From Clostridium sp. UBA4108 (lineage in GTDB: Bacteria; Bacillota; Clostridia; Clostridiales; Clostridiaceae), in contig DFXM01000020.1 in the NCBI GenBank assembly GCA_002381695.1, forward strand, positions 22,330-86,329: a stretch of DNA of 64,000 nucleotides, given 5' to 3'. Below the pieces are notes generated by a model that ran no database searches, was not told the DNA's origin, and was given only the letters and a program-made list of their open reading frames with translations. Below, one piece after another: positions 34,483-43,353 of the stretch (its first letter is position 1; each line of letters begins with the position of its first letter). The position numbers and the translations under genes are program-made.

Positions 34483-35832
34483 ATGAGTAGAATCTTTGGA
34501 ACTGATGGAGTGAGAGGAATTGCCAATAGTGAATTAACAGTAGAGCTTGCATATAAATTAGGAAAAGCAGGAGCTTGGGTCTTAACTGAGGGAACTCATA
34601 AACCTAGAATAATAGTTGGAATGGATACAAGAATATCTGGTGATATGCTAGAGTCTGCATTAGTATCTGGAATATTATCAGTAGGAGCAGAAGCACTATG
34701 TTTAGGAGTAGTTCCAACACCAGCAGTGTCGTACTTAACAAGAAAGTATAATGCGGATGCAGGAGTTGTGATTTCAGCTTCTCATAATCCAGTAGAGTAT
34801 AATGGTATTAAATTTTTTAATAAAAATGGATTTAAATTAAGTGATGAATTGGAAGATAAGATCCAAAAGTTAATAGAGGATGAATTTAAAGATATTATTG
34901 TACCTACAGGAGGAATGGTAGGAAGAAAATATAATGGAAGTAACGCTATTAGAGATTATGTAGATTTTGCTAAGTCTACTATTGATTCTAACTTAGCTGG
35001 GATGAAAATAGCTATTGATTGTGCAAATGGAGCTTCCTATAAAACTTCGGTAATGGCATTAAAGGAGCTTGGAGCAGAGGTATTTGTAATTAATAATAAT
35101 CCAGATGGTATTAATATCAATAAAAATTGTGGTTCGACTCATCCAGAGGAACTAATGAAATTTGTAGTGGAAAATAGATGTGACTTAGGATTAGCCTTTG
35201 ATGGAGATGCAGATAGATGTCTTGCTATAGACGAAAAGGGCAATCTCATAAATGGGGATTTTATGATAGCTATTGCTGCAAAACACTTAAAAGAAAAAGG
35301 AAAAATTAAAAAAGATACTGCGGTTGTTACAGTAATGAGTAATTTAGGATTAGATATAGCCTTAAAGAGCGAAAATATAAAGGTGGTAAAAACAAAAGTT
35401 GGGGATAGATATGTGCTTGAAGAGATGCAAAAAAGTGGATATAACATTGGAGGGGAACAATCAGGACATATAATATTTTTAGACTTTAATACTACTGGAG
35501 ATGGATTGGTATCAGGCCTGCAAATAGCATCTATAGTAAAAAGTACAGGTAAAACTTTAAGTAGCCTTGCAGAAATTATGACTGAACTTCCACAAGTTCT
35601 TGTAAATGCAAAGGTACCTAATGATAAGAAAAATATTCATGAGGTAGATGAAGAGATAATATTAGAAATAAAGAGAATTGAGGAAAAATTACAAGATTCA
35701 GGTCGTGTTTTAATAAGACCGTCTGGTACAGAACCACTAGTTAGAGTAATGCTTGAAGGTAAAGTTCAAAGTGAATTAGATATAATGGCAACAGAGCTAG
35801 CCAAACTTATAGAAGTAAAAGCAAGTAAATAA
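34483..35832 (+). CDS. glmM: Phosphoglucosamine mutase GlmM
   Basis: Interconverts glucosamine-6-phosphate and glucosamine-1-phosphate on the way to UDP-GlcNAc. The 449-residue protein has FGTDGVRGIAN, the phosphoserine motif SASHNP with Ser100 at the family position, the metal loop DGDADR (about residue 241), the sugar-binding GGEQSGHI and the phosphate-binding RPSGTEPLVR. It starts behind GAGGTAAA. In most Firmicutes it is third in the cdaA-cdaR-glmM operon; here it is displaced and keeps only glmS near it. Confidence 0.97.
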   Translation: MSRIFGTDGVRGIANSELTVELAYKLGKAGAWVLTEGTHKPRIIVGMDTRISGDMLESALVSGILSVGAEALCLGVVPTPAVSYLTRKYNADAGVVISASHNPVEYNGIKFFNKNGFKLSDELEDKIQKLIEDEFKDIIVPTGGMVGRKYNGSNAIRDYVDFAKSTIDSNLAGMKIAIDCANGASYKTSVMALKELGAEVFVINNNPDGININKNCGSTHPEELMKFVVENRCDLGLAFDGDADRCLAIDEKGNLINGDFMIAIAAKHLKEKGKIKKDTAVVTVMSNLGLDIALKSENIKVVKTKVGDRYVLEEMQKSGYNIGGEQSGHIIFLDFNTTGDGLVSGLQIASIVKSTGKTLSSLAEIMTELPQVLVNAKVPNDKKNIHEVDEEIILEIKRIEEKLQDSGRVLIRPSGTEPLVRVMLEGKVQSELDIMATELAKLIEVKASK

Positions 35833-35838
35833 AAATTA

Positions 35839-35873
35839 AAATAGAGGAGGCTATTTAATAGTCTCCTCTATTC
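35839..35873. terminator. Convergent terminator between glmM and the minus-strand unknown gene
   Basis: ATAGAGGAGGCTA pairs with TAGTCTCCTCTAT over a short AT loop, followed by TTCTG. It overlaps the last codons of the opposite-strand gene and can serve glmM. Confidence 0.7.
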
Positions 35874-36475
35874 TGTTGATTATCGCACTTTCTAATGGTA
35901 TTTTCTATCAGTGTACTTTTAGAGTCATAGGTGTTAAAGGATATTTTTATATTGGGATTATACTCTAGATTAAATACGTCAGTAAATACATTAGAAGCTA
36001 TATCAATGTAATTTTGAGATATATTATTAAAATTCTCATTATGAAATTGGATTATATAGTCTCTAATAACTATAATGAGGTCCCCTAAGGTTTGCTGTTC
36101 AGGAGGTAAATCTAGATCCTCAGCAAATATAACTCCATAGAAAAGCGGATTGTCTTTTAAAGCCAAAGAATAAAGATTTTCGATATTTTCAGGAGTATAT
36201 TGCTTTACAGTATCAACAGGTACTACAGTTGAATTAGGACCTAACACAATAGTAATCAAATCCATATTATCAAAGTAATAATTAGAGGGGATTATGGCTC
36301 TTACTGCTTGGGCTACATCAAAGCTAGAATTAACAAATATAAGTATGATGTATATATTGCTATTTACAGGGATTAAGGAACTTACACGAACATAGGGACC
36401 CATGCTCAATGTATAAACTAATTTATTTCTCGTAGTATACCAAGGTGGAGATAAACTAATATCACTTGAAGACAT
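35855..36475 (-). CDS. Conserved-looking hypothetical protein
   Basis: A 206-residue acidic soluble protein, predicted mixed alpha/beta, without signal peptide, membrane helix or cysteine cluster. Aliphatic strands such as NIYIILIFVNSSF and DLITIVLG alternate with loops and a C-terminal region rich in Asn. ATG 36475 is preferred with GGGGTG six bases upstream; GTG 36484 overlaps that site. The family is not recognised. It is divergent from the glmS ribozyme transcript and convergent with glmM. Confidence 0.6.
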   Translation of the reverse strand: MSSSDISLSPPWYTTRNKLVYTLSMGPYVRVSSLIPVNSNIYIILIFVNSSFDVAQAVRAIIPSNYYFDNMDLITIVLGPNSTVVPVDTVKQYTPENIENLYSLALKDNPLFYGVIFAEDLDLPPEQQTLGDLIIVIRDYIIQFHNENFNNISQNYIDIASNVFTDVFNLEYNPNIKISFNTYDSKSTLIENTIRKCDNQQNRGDY

Positions 36476-36608
36476 ACAGAACACCCCTTTATTAAACTTA
36501 CACTATTAGTATATTAATGAACATATATAAATGTTAAGCATATAAGAGAAAAACTTTAAATATAAGTATGGAAAAATTATAAATAATATAAAGAAGTAAA
36601 TATTAACA

Positions 36609-36637
36609 TTGACAAATTTATAGAATATGAATATGAT
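36609..36637 (+). promoter_or_regulatory. Promoter of the glmS ribozyme transcript
   Basis: TTGACA (36609-36614) and TATGAT (36632-36637) are spaced by 17 bp. The start is expected near 36644, about 25 nt before the ribozyme cleavage site. Confidence 0.65.
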
Positions 36638-36659
36638 ATACTGAGGTTAAATATAAAAA

Positions 36660-36850
36660 TTTAGCTAAGCGCCAGGGCTTGTGTTTGGTAACTGAACTTA
36701 TAGTTTAATTAGAAAACATAAGCTGACGAGGATGGGGAGTATCGAATCTTCGGCGGGTGCCCCACGGTATTCGCACTACCGATAACAATTGATAAAAGCA
36801 GGAAGTGATTTCTGTGACAAAACAATTCGGTGTGAAAATCTTAATAAAGC
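36660..36850 (+). ncRNA. glmS glucosamine-6-phosphate-responsive ribozyme
   Basis: Self-cleaving riboswitch in the glmS leader. The core sequence is intact: AGCGCC at the cleavage site (cleavage expected between A36668 and G36669), a P1 stem of GCTTGTGTTT with GAAAACATAAGC, then GACGAGGATGG, TATCGAA and TCTTCGGCGGGTGCCCCACGG of the catalytic double pseudoknot, followed by the P3 and P4 hairpins out to about 36845. Rising glucosamine-6-phosphate triggers cleavage and mRNA decay, giving feedback on glmS. Confidence 0.95.
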
Positions 36851-36945
36851 ATGCATAAGTGAGTAATTATATAATGTTTAATGAAACAATATATAGATCA
36901 CTCTTCTTATTTGTGTGCAAAATAATTATAGGAAGGAAGATTTTT

Positions 36946-38772
36946 ATGTGCGGAATAGTAGGTTATTATGGAAAAAGAGAAGCGTCCCCACTTTTAATTG
37001 AGGGATTAAGTAAATTGGAGTACAGAGGGTATGACTCAGCAGGTGTATCTATATTAAATGAAGAGGGAATTAATTTGACTAAATGTAAGGGGAGACTTGC
37101 AGCATTAGAGGAAAAATTAAAAGAAAACCCGATTTATGGGAATATAGGAATAGGACATACTAGATGGGCTACACACGGAAAGCCATCAGATGTTAACTCA
37201 CATCCTCATACTAATGAAAAGAAAACTATATCTGTAGTTCATAATGGAATTATAGAAAATTATATGGAATTAAGAGAATTATTAATAGCTAAAGGCTATA
37301 GCTTTCAATCAGAAACAGATACAGAGGTAATTCCCCAATTAGTAGACTACTACTACGATGGAGATTTGTTAAAGGCTGTTATGAAGGCTGTTGAAAAAAT
37401 GGAAGGAAGTTATGCTATAGGGGTTATCAGCACTAATGAACCAGATAAATTGATAGCAGTAAGACATGAGAGTCCACTTATAGTTGGATTAGGTAAGGGT
37501 GAAATCTTTATAGCTTCTGATATACCAGCAGTTTTAAATCAAACAAGAGATGTATATCTTTTAGAGGATAATGAATTTGTACTTATAACAAAAGATGGAG
37601 TAAAAATTTATGATCAATATGAACAAGAAATAAAGAAAGAAGTTTTTCATGTAACTTGGGATGCAGATTCTGCTGAAAAAGGTGGATATGAACACTTTAT
37701 GATAAAAGAGATTCATGAACAACCAAAGGCTATAAAGGATACTATGGCTTCTAGAATAATGCTTGGAAAACCAATAACTCTTGATGATATTCATATAACA
37801 AAAGAGCAGATTAAAAATTTAAATAAAATCTATATAGTTGCCTGTGGAACAGCTTATCATGCTGGAGTAGTAGGTAAGTATGTTATAGAAAAATTAGCAA
37901 GAATACCAGTAGAAATAGATATAGCTTCAGAATTTAAATATAGAGATCCAATTATTGATGAAAATACATTAATGATAGTTATAAGTCAGTCAGGAGAAAC
38001 TGCAGATACTATGTCAGCATTAAGACTTGCAAAATCTAAAGGTGCTAGAGTAATAGCAGTTACTAATGTGGTCGGAAGTTCAGCATCAAGAGAAGCACAT
38101 GATGTACTATACACTTGGGCGGGACCAGAGATTGCGGTTGCATCAACTAAGGCATATGTAACTCAACTTATAGCTATGTATATAATAGCATTATTTTTTG
38201 CTGAGCAAAGGGAAACTTTATCTGTAGAAGAAATAGAAAAAATTAAAAGTGCAATGCTTGAGCTTCCAAAAAAAGCTGAAGAAGTTTTAAGATATAAAGA
38301 GACAATACAGAAATTTACTTCAAAAACATCTACAAACAAAGATATGTTCTTCTTAGGAAGAGGACTTGATTATGCAGTAGCAATGGAAGGGTCTTTAAAG
38401 CTTAAAGAAATATCCTATATTCACTCAGAAGCTTATGCAGCTGGGGAACTTAAACATGGTCCAATAGCATTAATCGAAGATGGAACTGTAGTAATGGTTT
38501 TAGCAACTCAAGAAGAATTATATGATAAAATGGTAAGTAATATTAAAGAGGTGTGTGCAAGAGGTGCGAAGGTATATGCTTTTGCTCAAGAAGGACATAC
38601 TGAAATAGAAAAATCTGTACACTCAGCATCATATATACCAAAGGTAATGGATTTATTGGCACCGGTTATTGCAGTAATTCCACTACAGCTATTCTCATAC
38701 TATATGGCAATAGAAAAGGGTTGTGATGTTGACAAGCCAAGAAACTTGGCAAAATCTGTAACGGTTGAATAG
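36946..38772 (+). CDS. glmS: Glutamine-fructose-6-phosphate aminotransferase GlmS
   Basis: Makes glucosamine-6-phosphate from fructose-6-phosphate and glutamine (EC 2.6.1.16). The 608-residue enzyme starts MCGIVGYYG, leaving Cys2 as the catalytic nucleophile after Met removal, which fixes ATG 36946; the open frame extends upstream into the leader but has no ribosome site there. The glutaminase domain (RGYDSAG, GHTRWATHG, SHPHTN) is followed by two SIS domains (CGTAYHAGV, SQSGETADT, GRGLDYAVAMEGSLKLKEIS) and the C-terminal KSVTVE. GGAAGGA is the ribosome site. It is controlled by the ribozyme above. Confidence 0.97.
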   Translation: MCGIVGYYGKREASPLLIEGLSKLEYRGYDSAGVSILNEEGINLTKCKGRLAALEEKLKENPIYGNIGIGHTRWATHGKPSDVNSHPHTNEKKTISVVHNGIIENYMELRELLIAKGYSFQSETDTEVIPQLVDYYYDGDLLKAVMKAVEKMEGSYAIGVISTNEPDKLIAVRHESPLIVGLGKGEIFIASDIPAVLNQTRDVYLLEDNEFVLITKDGVKIYDQYEQEIKKEVFHVTWDADSAEKGGYEHFMIKEIHEQPKAIKDTMASRIMLGKPITLDDIHITKEQIKNLNKIYIVACGTAYHAGVVGKYVIEKLARIPVEIDIASEFKYRDPIIDENTLMIVISQSGETADTMSALRLAKSKGARVIAVTNVVGSSASREAHDVLYTWAGPEIAVASTKAYVTQLIAMYIIALFFAEQRETLSVEEIEKIKSAMLELPKKAEEVLRYKETIQKFTSKTSTNKDMFFLGRGLDYAVAMEGSLKLKEISYIHSEAYAAGELKHGPIALIEDGTVVMVLATQEELYDKMVSNIKEVCARGAKVYAFAQEGHTEIEKSVHSASYIPKVMDLLAPVIAVIPLQLFSYYMAIEKGCDVDKPRNLAKSVTVE

Positions 38773-39198
38773 TGTAATAGATTGATATGAAAAATTTTGT
38801 TGGTTTATAAAAACATCGATAACTTATAAAAAAGTCTTACTATACTAAATTAAACTTTATTGACTAATAAAATTTAAAATTATGATAAAAAGTTAGCTAT
38901 GCAATCTCAAATTAATGAGAGATTGTGTAGCTTTTTATTTTATAATTGGTACGTTCTTGAAATTTATATTAGTCACTTATAGAAGGTCTTAATTCATAAA
39001 TTTATTGTTTTTACACAATAGTAGACTATTATTCATAAAAAAATAGAAAGTTTGTGATGGAAAAGGGAAAGCCTTTATTGAAAAATATAACATTAGTAAA
39101 CTTGATTATGCTTAATTAAATATTAATGTTCTTGGCAGGGTATACTAAAATTATCTAGTTATAACATTTAGGAAAATACATTAATAAGGAGTAAGAGA
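38773..39198. other. Intergenic region after glmS
   Basis: About 425 bp of AT-rich sequence. It contains the glmS terminator at 38892-38942. No open frame, tRNA or riboswitch is convincing in the remaining part. Confidence 0.5.
38892..38942 (+). terminator. Terminator after glmS
   Basis: AGCTATGCAATCTC pairs with GAGATTGTGTAGCT (two G-U pairs) over an 8-nt loop, followed by TTTTTATTTT. Confidence 0.85.
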
Positions 39199-40272
39199 AT
39201 GAACATATTAATTTTAACAGGTAGTTTTGGAATGGGGCATGACTCATGTGCTGTTGCTATCAAGCAGGAAATTAGCAATAAGTATACCGATTCTCACTGT
39301 GTTATTGAAGATATTAATAAATATATGTTTCCAGTTTTATATCCTATTATTTATAGAGGTTTTAATATAATAGTTCATAAATGTCATCATATGTACAACG
39401 TAATGTATAAAGTAACAGAAAGACAAACAAAGATACCACTAAAAAATATCTTTATATGCAGAATTCATCGTTTAGTACAGAAATATTCTCCTGATATAGT
39501 GATTTCGACACTTCCTATGAGTTCTAAGTTCATTTCGGAATATAAAAGTTTCTTAGATTGTGAATTACCCCTAATGACTTGCATAACGGATATTAGCATA
39601 CACAGTTCATGGATCAATTCTAATACTAATATTTATTTTGTAGCAACACAAAGTAATAAATATAAGCTTATTGAAAAGGGGATAAATGAAAAAAACATTT
39701 ATATTATTGGAATTCCTGTAAAAGAAAATTTCAAAAAAAATAGTGAGGAGAAAAAAACAGAGATTAAGAAAATACTGATCATGGGCGGTGGACTTGGTAT
39801 AATTCCATTTACAGAAAACTTATATCAAAGTCTAAATGAGTTAAAAGATGTTAAGGTAACAATTATTTCAGGTAAAAACAAGAAAATATTCAATAAACTC
39901 AATGGAAAATATCCCAATATTGAGGTTATAGATTATTCGGATAAGGTATACCAATATATGCAAGAATCGGATATTATTATTTCTAAAGCAGGAGGAATTA
40001 CCTTGTTCGAAGCAATCTATTCACAGCTTCCAATGTTGGTAATTTGTCCTTTTCTAGAACAAGAGATAGAGAATGCCCATTTTATAGAAGATCAAGGTAT
40101 AGGAAAAGTAATCTGGGATAAAGAAAAAAATTTTGTAACTGAAATATATGATCTAATCAATGATAAAAGTCAGCTTTATGAAATGAGACACAGAATGAAA
40201 AATATAAAAATTGAACTAGATAAGACTAAAATGGTTTCTGTGATAGAGAAGTTTTATATGATGAGGTCATGA
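39199..40272 (+). CDS. MurG/MGDG-synthase-like glycosyltransferase
   Basis: A 357-residue GT-B glycosyltransferase. The N-terminal acceptor domain begins ILTGSFGMGHDSCA, the GxGHxxA loop of MGDG synthases and processive diacylglycerol glucosyltransferases, and the C-terminal half has the family-28 donor site (IIISKAGGITLFEAI, then PMLVICPFLEQE). It probably transfers a sugar from a nucleotide donor to a lipid or membrane acceptor. Whether the acceptor is diacylglycerol is not determined. It starts behind AAGGAGTAA and overlaps the deacetylase gene by 4 bp. Confidence 0.8.
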   Translation: MNILILTGSFGMGHDSCAVAIKQEISNKYTDSHCVIEDINKYMFPVLYPIIYRGFNIIVHKCHHMYNVMYKVTERQTKIPLKNIFICRIHRLVQKYSPDIVISTLPMSSKFISEYKSFLDCELPLMTCITDISIHSSWINSNTNIYFVATQSNKYKLIEKGINEKNIYIIGIPVKENFKKNSEEKKTEIKKILIMGGGLGIIPFTENLYQSLNELKDVKVTIISGKNKKIFNKLNGKYPNIEVIDYSDKVYQYMQESDIIISKAGGITLFEAIYSQLPMLVICPFLEQEIENAHFIEDQGIGKVIWDKEKNFVTEIYDLINDKSQLYEMRHRMKNIKIELDKTKMVSVIEKFYMMRS

Positions 40273-40970
40273 TGATGAAAATTATTATCGCAATCATTAT
40301 ATTAATTATTATATTACTATTTATATATAGTATTTTGCCTACATGCTATTATAGAATTGTAAATAAAAAGGCTATAGGAAAAGCACATGATGAAAATAGC
40401 ATTTTGTTAACTTTTGACGATGGGCCTAGTGAAGATTATACAAATAAGCTATTGGACTTATTAAAAAAATATCACGTAAAAGCAACATTTTTTGTAATAG
40501 CAAAAGAGGCAGCAAAGCATCCAAAAATCATAGAACGAATATTAAAGGAAGGACACTCATTAGGGCTACATTCCTTAGAACATAAAAATGCTTTAGTAAA
40601 AGGATATTTATACACTAAGCATGATTTTGAGGAATCTATTTGGATTATTAAATCTTTTGGATTTAATGTAAATTATTATCGACCACCTTGGGGACAGGTG
40701 AATTTATTTACTCTGTATTATATAAAAAAATACAATTTGCAATTGGTGCTATGGAATATTATGGTTGGAGATTGGTCTAGATATACAAGTATTTCTGATA
40801 TAAAAAAACGTCTATTAAGTCGTGTGAAAGCTGGATCAAATATTTGCCTTCACGATGGTAGAGGTTCAGAAGGCGCGCCATTTAGAACAATATCGGCGTT
40901 AGAAACAGTAATTCCTAAATTGCTAGATAGAGAATTAAAATTCGTGAATATAGATGATTTTTATGAATGA
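40269..40970 (+). CDS. Membrane-anchored polysaccharide deacetylase (NodB-like)
   Basis: A 233-residue protein with a membrane anchor (about residues 4-25) and a NodB carbohydrate esterase domain. Motif 1 is LTFDDGP (about residue 48), the zinc histidines are in GLHSLEH (about residue 100), motif 3 is RPPWG, and the late LHDG His is present. It is expected to remove acetyl groups from GlcNAc-containing polymers or lipids outside the membrane. It overlaps the glycosyltransferase by 4 bp, so both probably act on one glycan or glycolipid. Confidence 0.85.
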   Translation: MMMKIIIAIIILIIILLFIYSILPTCYYRIVNKKAIGKAHDENSILLTFDDGPSEDYTNKLLDLLKKYHVKATFFVIAKEAAKHPKIIERILKEGHSLGLHSLEHKNALVKGYLYTKHDFEESIWIIKSFGFNVNYYRPPWGQVNLFTLYYIKKYNLQLVLWNIMVGDWSRYTSISDIKKRLLSRVKAGSNICLHDGRGSEGAPFRTISALETVIPKLLDRELKFVNIDDFYE

Positions 40971-41194
40971 GAATAATTTTATAATAGAGAAATAATAAAG
41001 ATGAAGGATTGGGAGATAAGTTACTCACATATTTAAGAGTAAATTCTTTAAATAGAAGAGCACTATACAAATTCTTGATTTTCCACAGATATATCTATTC
41101 TTGGAACTCCATTTAAAATATGTTATTATTGTTAAAAGACTTTTTATTAATGTAGAGTGAATAGAATCAACTTTAAAAATCACAGGAGATTTGT

Positions 41195-41575
41195 ATGGAA
41201 AAACTTACTTTTGTAATGGAAAATTATTTAGAAGCTATCTATGAGTTATCAGAAGAAGGCAAAGGAGTTAAAATGACTCGTATAGCAGAAAAGCTTGGAG
41301 TAACTAAAGCCAGCACTAATAGCGCTATGGTAACTTTAGCTGAAAAGGGACTTGTAACTAATGAAAAATATAAGGAAATATTTTTAACTCCTCTAGGCTT
41401 AGAAATGGCTAGATTTACATCTAAAAAGCATCAAATTATTAAAGATTTTTTTATAAAAATTCTAAACATCGATAGTTCCATTGCAGATGAAGACGCTTGT
41501 GCTATAGAACATGTTATTAGTTCAGATTCTTTTTATGCTATGCAAAAATTTCTTTCGGAACATGGGAATAAATAA
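41195..41575 (+). CDS. DtxR-type metal-dependent transcriptional regulator
   Basis: A 126-residue winged-helix repressor with an N-terminal HTH (about residues 6-60: ENYLEAIYEL, LGVTKASTNSAMVTLAEKGLV) and a dimerisation/metal domain. The ligand positions read His79, Cys102, Glu105 and His106 (CAIEH), the same residue set as DtxR and unlike the Glu at that site in MntR. That favours ferrous iron as corepressor. There is no SH3-like third domain. It starts behind ACAGGAGAT and lies beside the siderophore genes, which it probably controls. Confidence 0.8.
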   Translation: MEKLTFVMENYLEAIYELSEEGKGVKMTRIAEKLGVTKASTNSAMVTLAEKGLVTNEKYKEIFLTPLGLEMARFTSKKHQIIKDFFIKILNIDSSIADEDACAIEHVISSDSFYAMQKFLSEHGNK

Positions 41576-41628
41576 AAAATCAACGACTCAAAATTACTTT
41601 GGTAATTTTGAGTCGTTAATTTTTTACA
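41573..41628. terminator. Bidirectional terminator between the DtxR-type and exporter genes
   Basis: AACGACTCAAAATTAC pairs perfectly with GTAATTTTGAGTCGTT over a 4-nt loop, with an A run before and a T run after, so it serves both convergent genes. Confidence 0.95.
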
Positions 41629-43353
41629 TTAAGATACCTGACTCCGATAGAGCATAGCATAAGTTCCTCCAGAACGAATCAGCTCATCATGTGTTCCTGT
41701 TTCTTTAATGCCTGTTCCTTCTAGAACTACAATTTTATCTGCATTACGAATAGTTGATAATCTATGAGCAATTACTATAGTTGTTCGATCTTTTGAAATT
41801 TCATCTAATGCAGCTTGGATTTCCCTCTCTGTTTTTGTATCAAGAGCTGACGTGGCTTCATCTAGAATAAGAATAGGTGAATTTCTAAGAATTGCTCTAG
41901 CTATGGAAATTCTCTGTTTCTGTCCTCCAGAAAGACGTACTCCACGCTCACCTATTATGGTATCATAACCATTTTCTAAGTCCTCAATAAAATCATGAGC
42001 ATTAGCTGCTTTTGAAGCCTCAAGGACCTGCTCCATAGTAGCTTCTTTCCAGCCATAAACAATATTTTCATAAATTGTTCCGTTAAATAAAAAAGTATCC
42101 TGCAGAACCATACTTATATTATCCCTAAGACTTTTTAAAGTTACATCTTTAATATCTATTCCATCGATTAAAATACTTCCATCCTGAGGATCATAAAAGC
42201 GATTTAAAAGGCTAGCTATTGTGGTTTTACCAACTCCAGTTGCCCCAACAAAAGCTACGGTTTCTCCCGGATTTACTTTTAAATTTATATCTTTTAAAAT
42301 GTTTATCTCATCATTGTAAGAGAAAGAGATTCCCTTAAACTCAACTGCTCCTTTAACTCTAGGTATTTTCTTTGCATTAACCTTTTCTTTAACATCTGGA
42401 ACTTCATCCATAACCTCAAAGACACGCCTACACCCTGCAATTGCATTACCTGCCATTTCCATAAGCCTTGAAAAACTTTTTATAGGCCCATAAAACATAC
42501 CAAGATACATAGAAAATCCTACAATATCTCCAATATTAACTTCTCCTCTTGAAACCATAAATCCGCCAAAGATTATAACCATAACAGAACCTAGAGCCGT
42601 GAAAAATGCAAGAAGCGGAAAAGTGGTTTCAAAAAAGAAACTTGCCTTTAAGTATGCCTTACTATGTTTCATAGAGAGGTTCTTAATCCTTTTTTCTTCT
42701 CTTTCCTGTTGATTGAATATCTGTATTTCTTTAATTCCAGAAAAATTATCTTGAACAGTACCAGAAAGTTCTCCTCTAACCATAGAATTCTGCTTCCATA
42801 TAGGAGAAAGATGATTACTCTGCCAAAGAGTAATCATAATAAGAAAAGGAATAGTAACAAGACTTATAAAAGCTAACTTTACATTAATAGAAAATAATAA
42901 TATCCCCACACCTACAAAAGTCAATATATTAACAACAAAATCAGGAATTACGTGAGCTAAAAGAATTTCTACCTCCATAACATCATTAATAACTCTGCTA
43001 GTTAAATCTCCTGTACGACTTTTATTAAAATACTTAAGTCCCATATGTTGAAGCTTAGAGTAAAGTTCTGTTCTCATATCTGCAACATAATGCAAAGCTG
43101 CATGATGGTTTAAATATCCTGAAATAGAACTTCCAGCTGATTGAAGTATAGTTGCAACTAAAAGCATCAATCCTATTCGTAAAGATTGAGTTCCAAAATT
43201 AGAGCTTCCTTCTGTTGCTATACTTGTAAGCTCTCTTAAGGCCCAGGGATTATAAAATCCTGCTATAGTAGAAATAATAACAGCTATTAATGCTAATATT
43301 AAATAAATCCAATATCTTCTGGCTCCTATAAAAATACGTAAGGTGGTTCTCAT
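41629..43353 (-). CDS. ABC exporter, fused membrane and ATPase domains
   Basis: A 574-residue half-transporter with six membrane helices (about residues 15-300) and a complete ABC domain: GATGVGKTT (about residue 373), MVLQDTFLF Q-loop, LSGGQKQR, ILDEATSALDT and the switch IAHRLST. It should work as a homodimer, or with another half-transporter. As the last gene of the siderophore-uptake operon it may export a siderophore or process an imported one; that role is inferred from position. Its start overlaps the ATPase gene by 4 bp behind AAGGAGGT. Confidence 0.85.
   Translation of the reverse strand: MRTTLRIFIGARRYWIYLILALIAVIISTIAGFYNPWALRELTSIATEGSSNFGTQSLRIGLMLLVATILQSAGSSISGYLNHHAALHYVADMRTELYSKLQHMGLKYFNKSRTGDLTSRVINDVMEVEILLAHVIPDFVVNILTFVGVGILLFSINVKLAFISLVTIPFLIMITLWQSNHLSPIWKQNSMVRGELSGTVQDNFSGIKEIQIFNQQEREEKRIKNLSMKHSKAYLKASFFFETTFPLLAFFTALGSVMVIIFGGFMVSRGEVNIGDIVGFSMYLGMFYGPIKSFSRLMEMAGNAIAGCRRVFEVMDEVPDVKEKVNAKKIPRVKGAVEFKGISFSYNDEINILKDINLKVNPGETVAFVGATGVGKTTIASLLNRFYDPQDGSILIDGIDIKDVTLKSLRDNISMVLQDTFLFNGTIYENIVYGWKEATMEQVLEASKAANAHDFIEDLENGYDTIIGERGVRLSGGQKQRISIARAILRNSPILILDEATSALDTKTEREIQAALDEISKDRTTIVIAHRLSTIRNADKIVVLEGTGIKETGTHDELIRSGGTYAMLYRSQVS

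Noticed and set aside
36859..36945. N-terminal extension of glucosamine synthase by 29 codons
   Set aside because: It would bury the catalytic Cys2 and starts within the tail of the ribozyme leader without a ribosome site.
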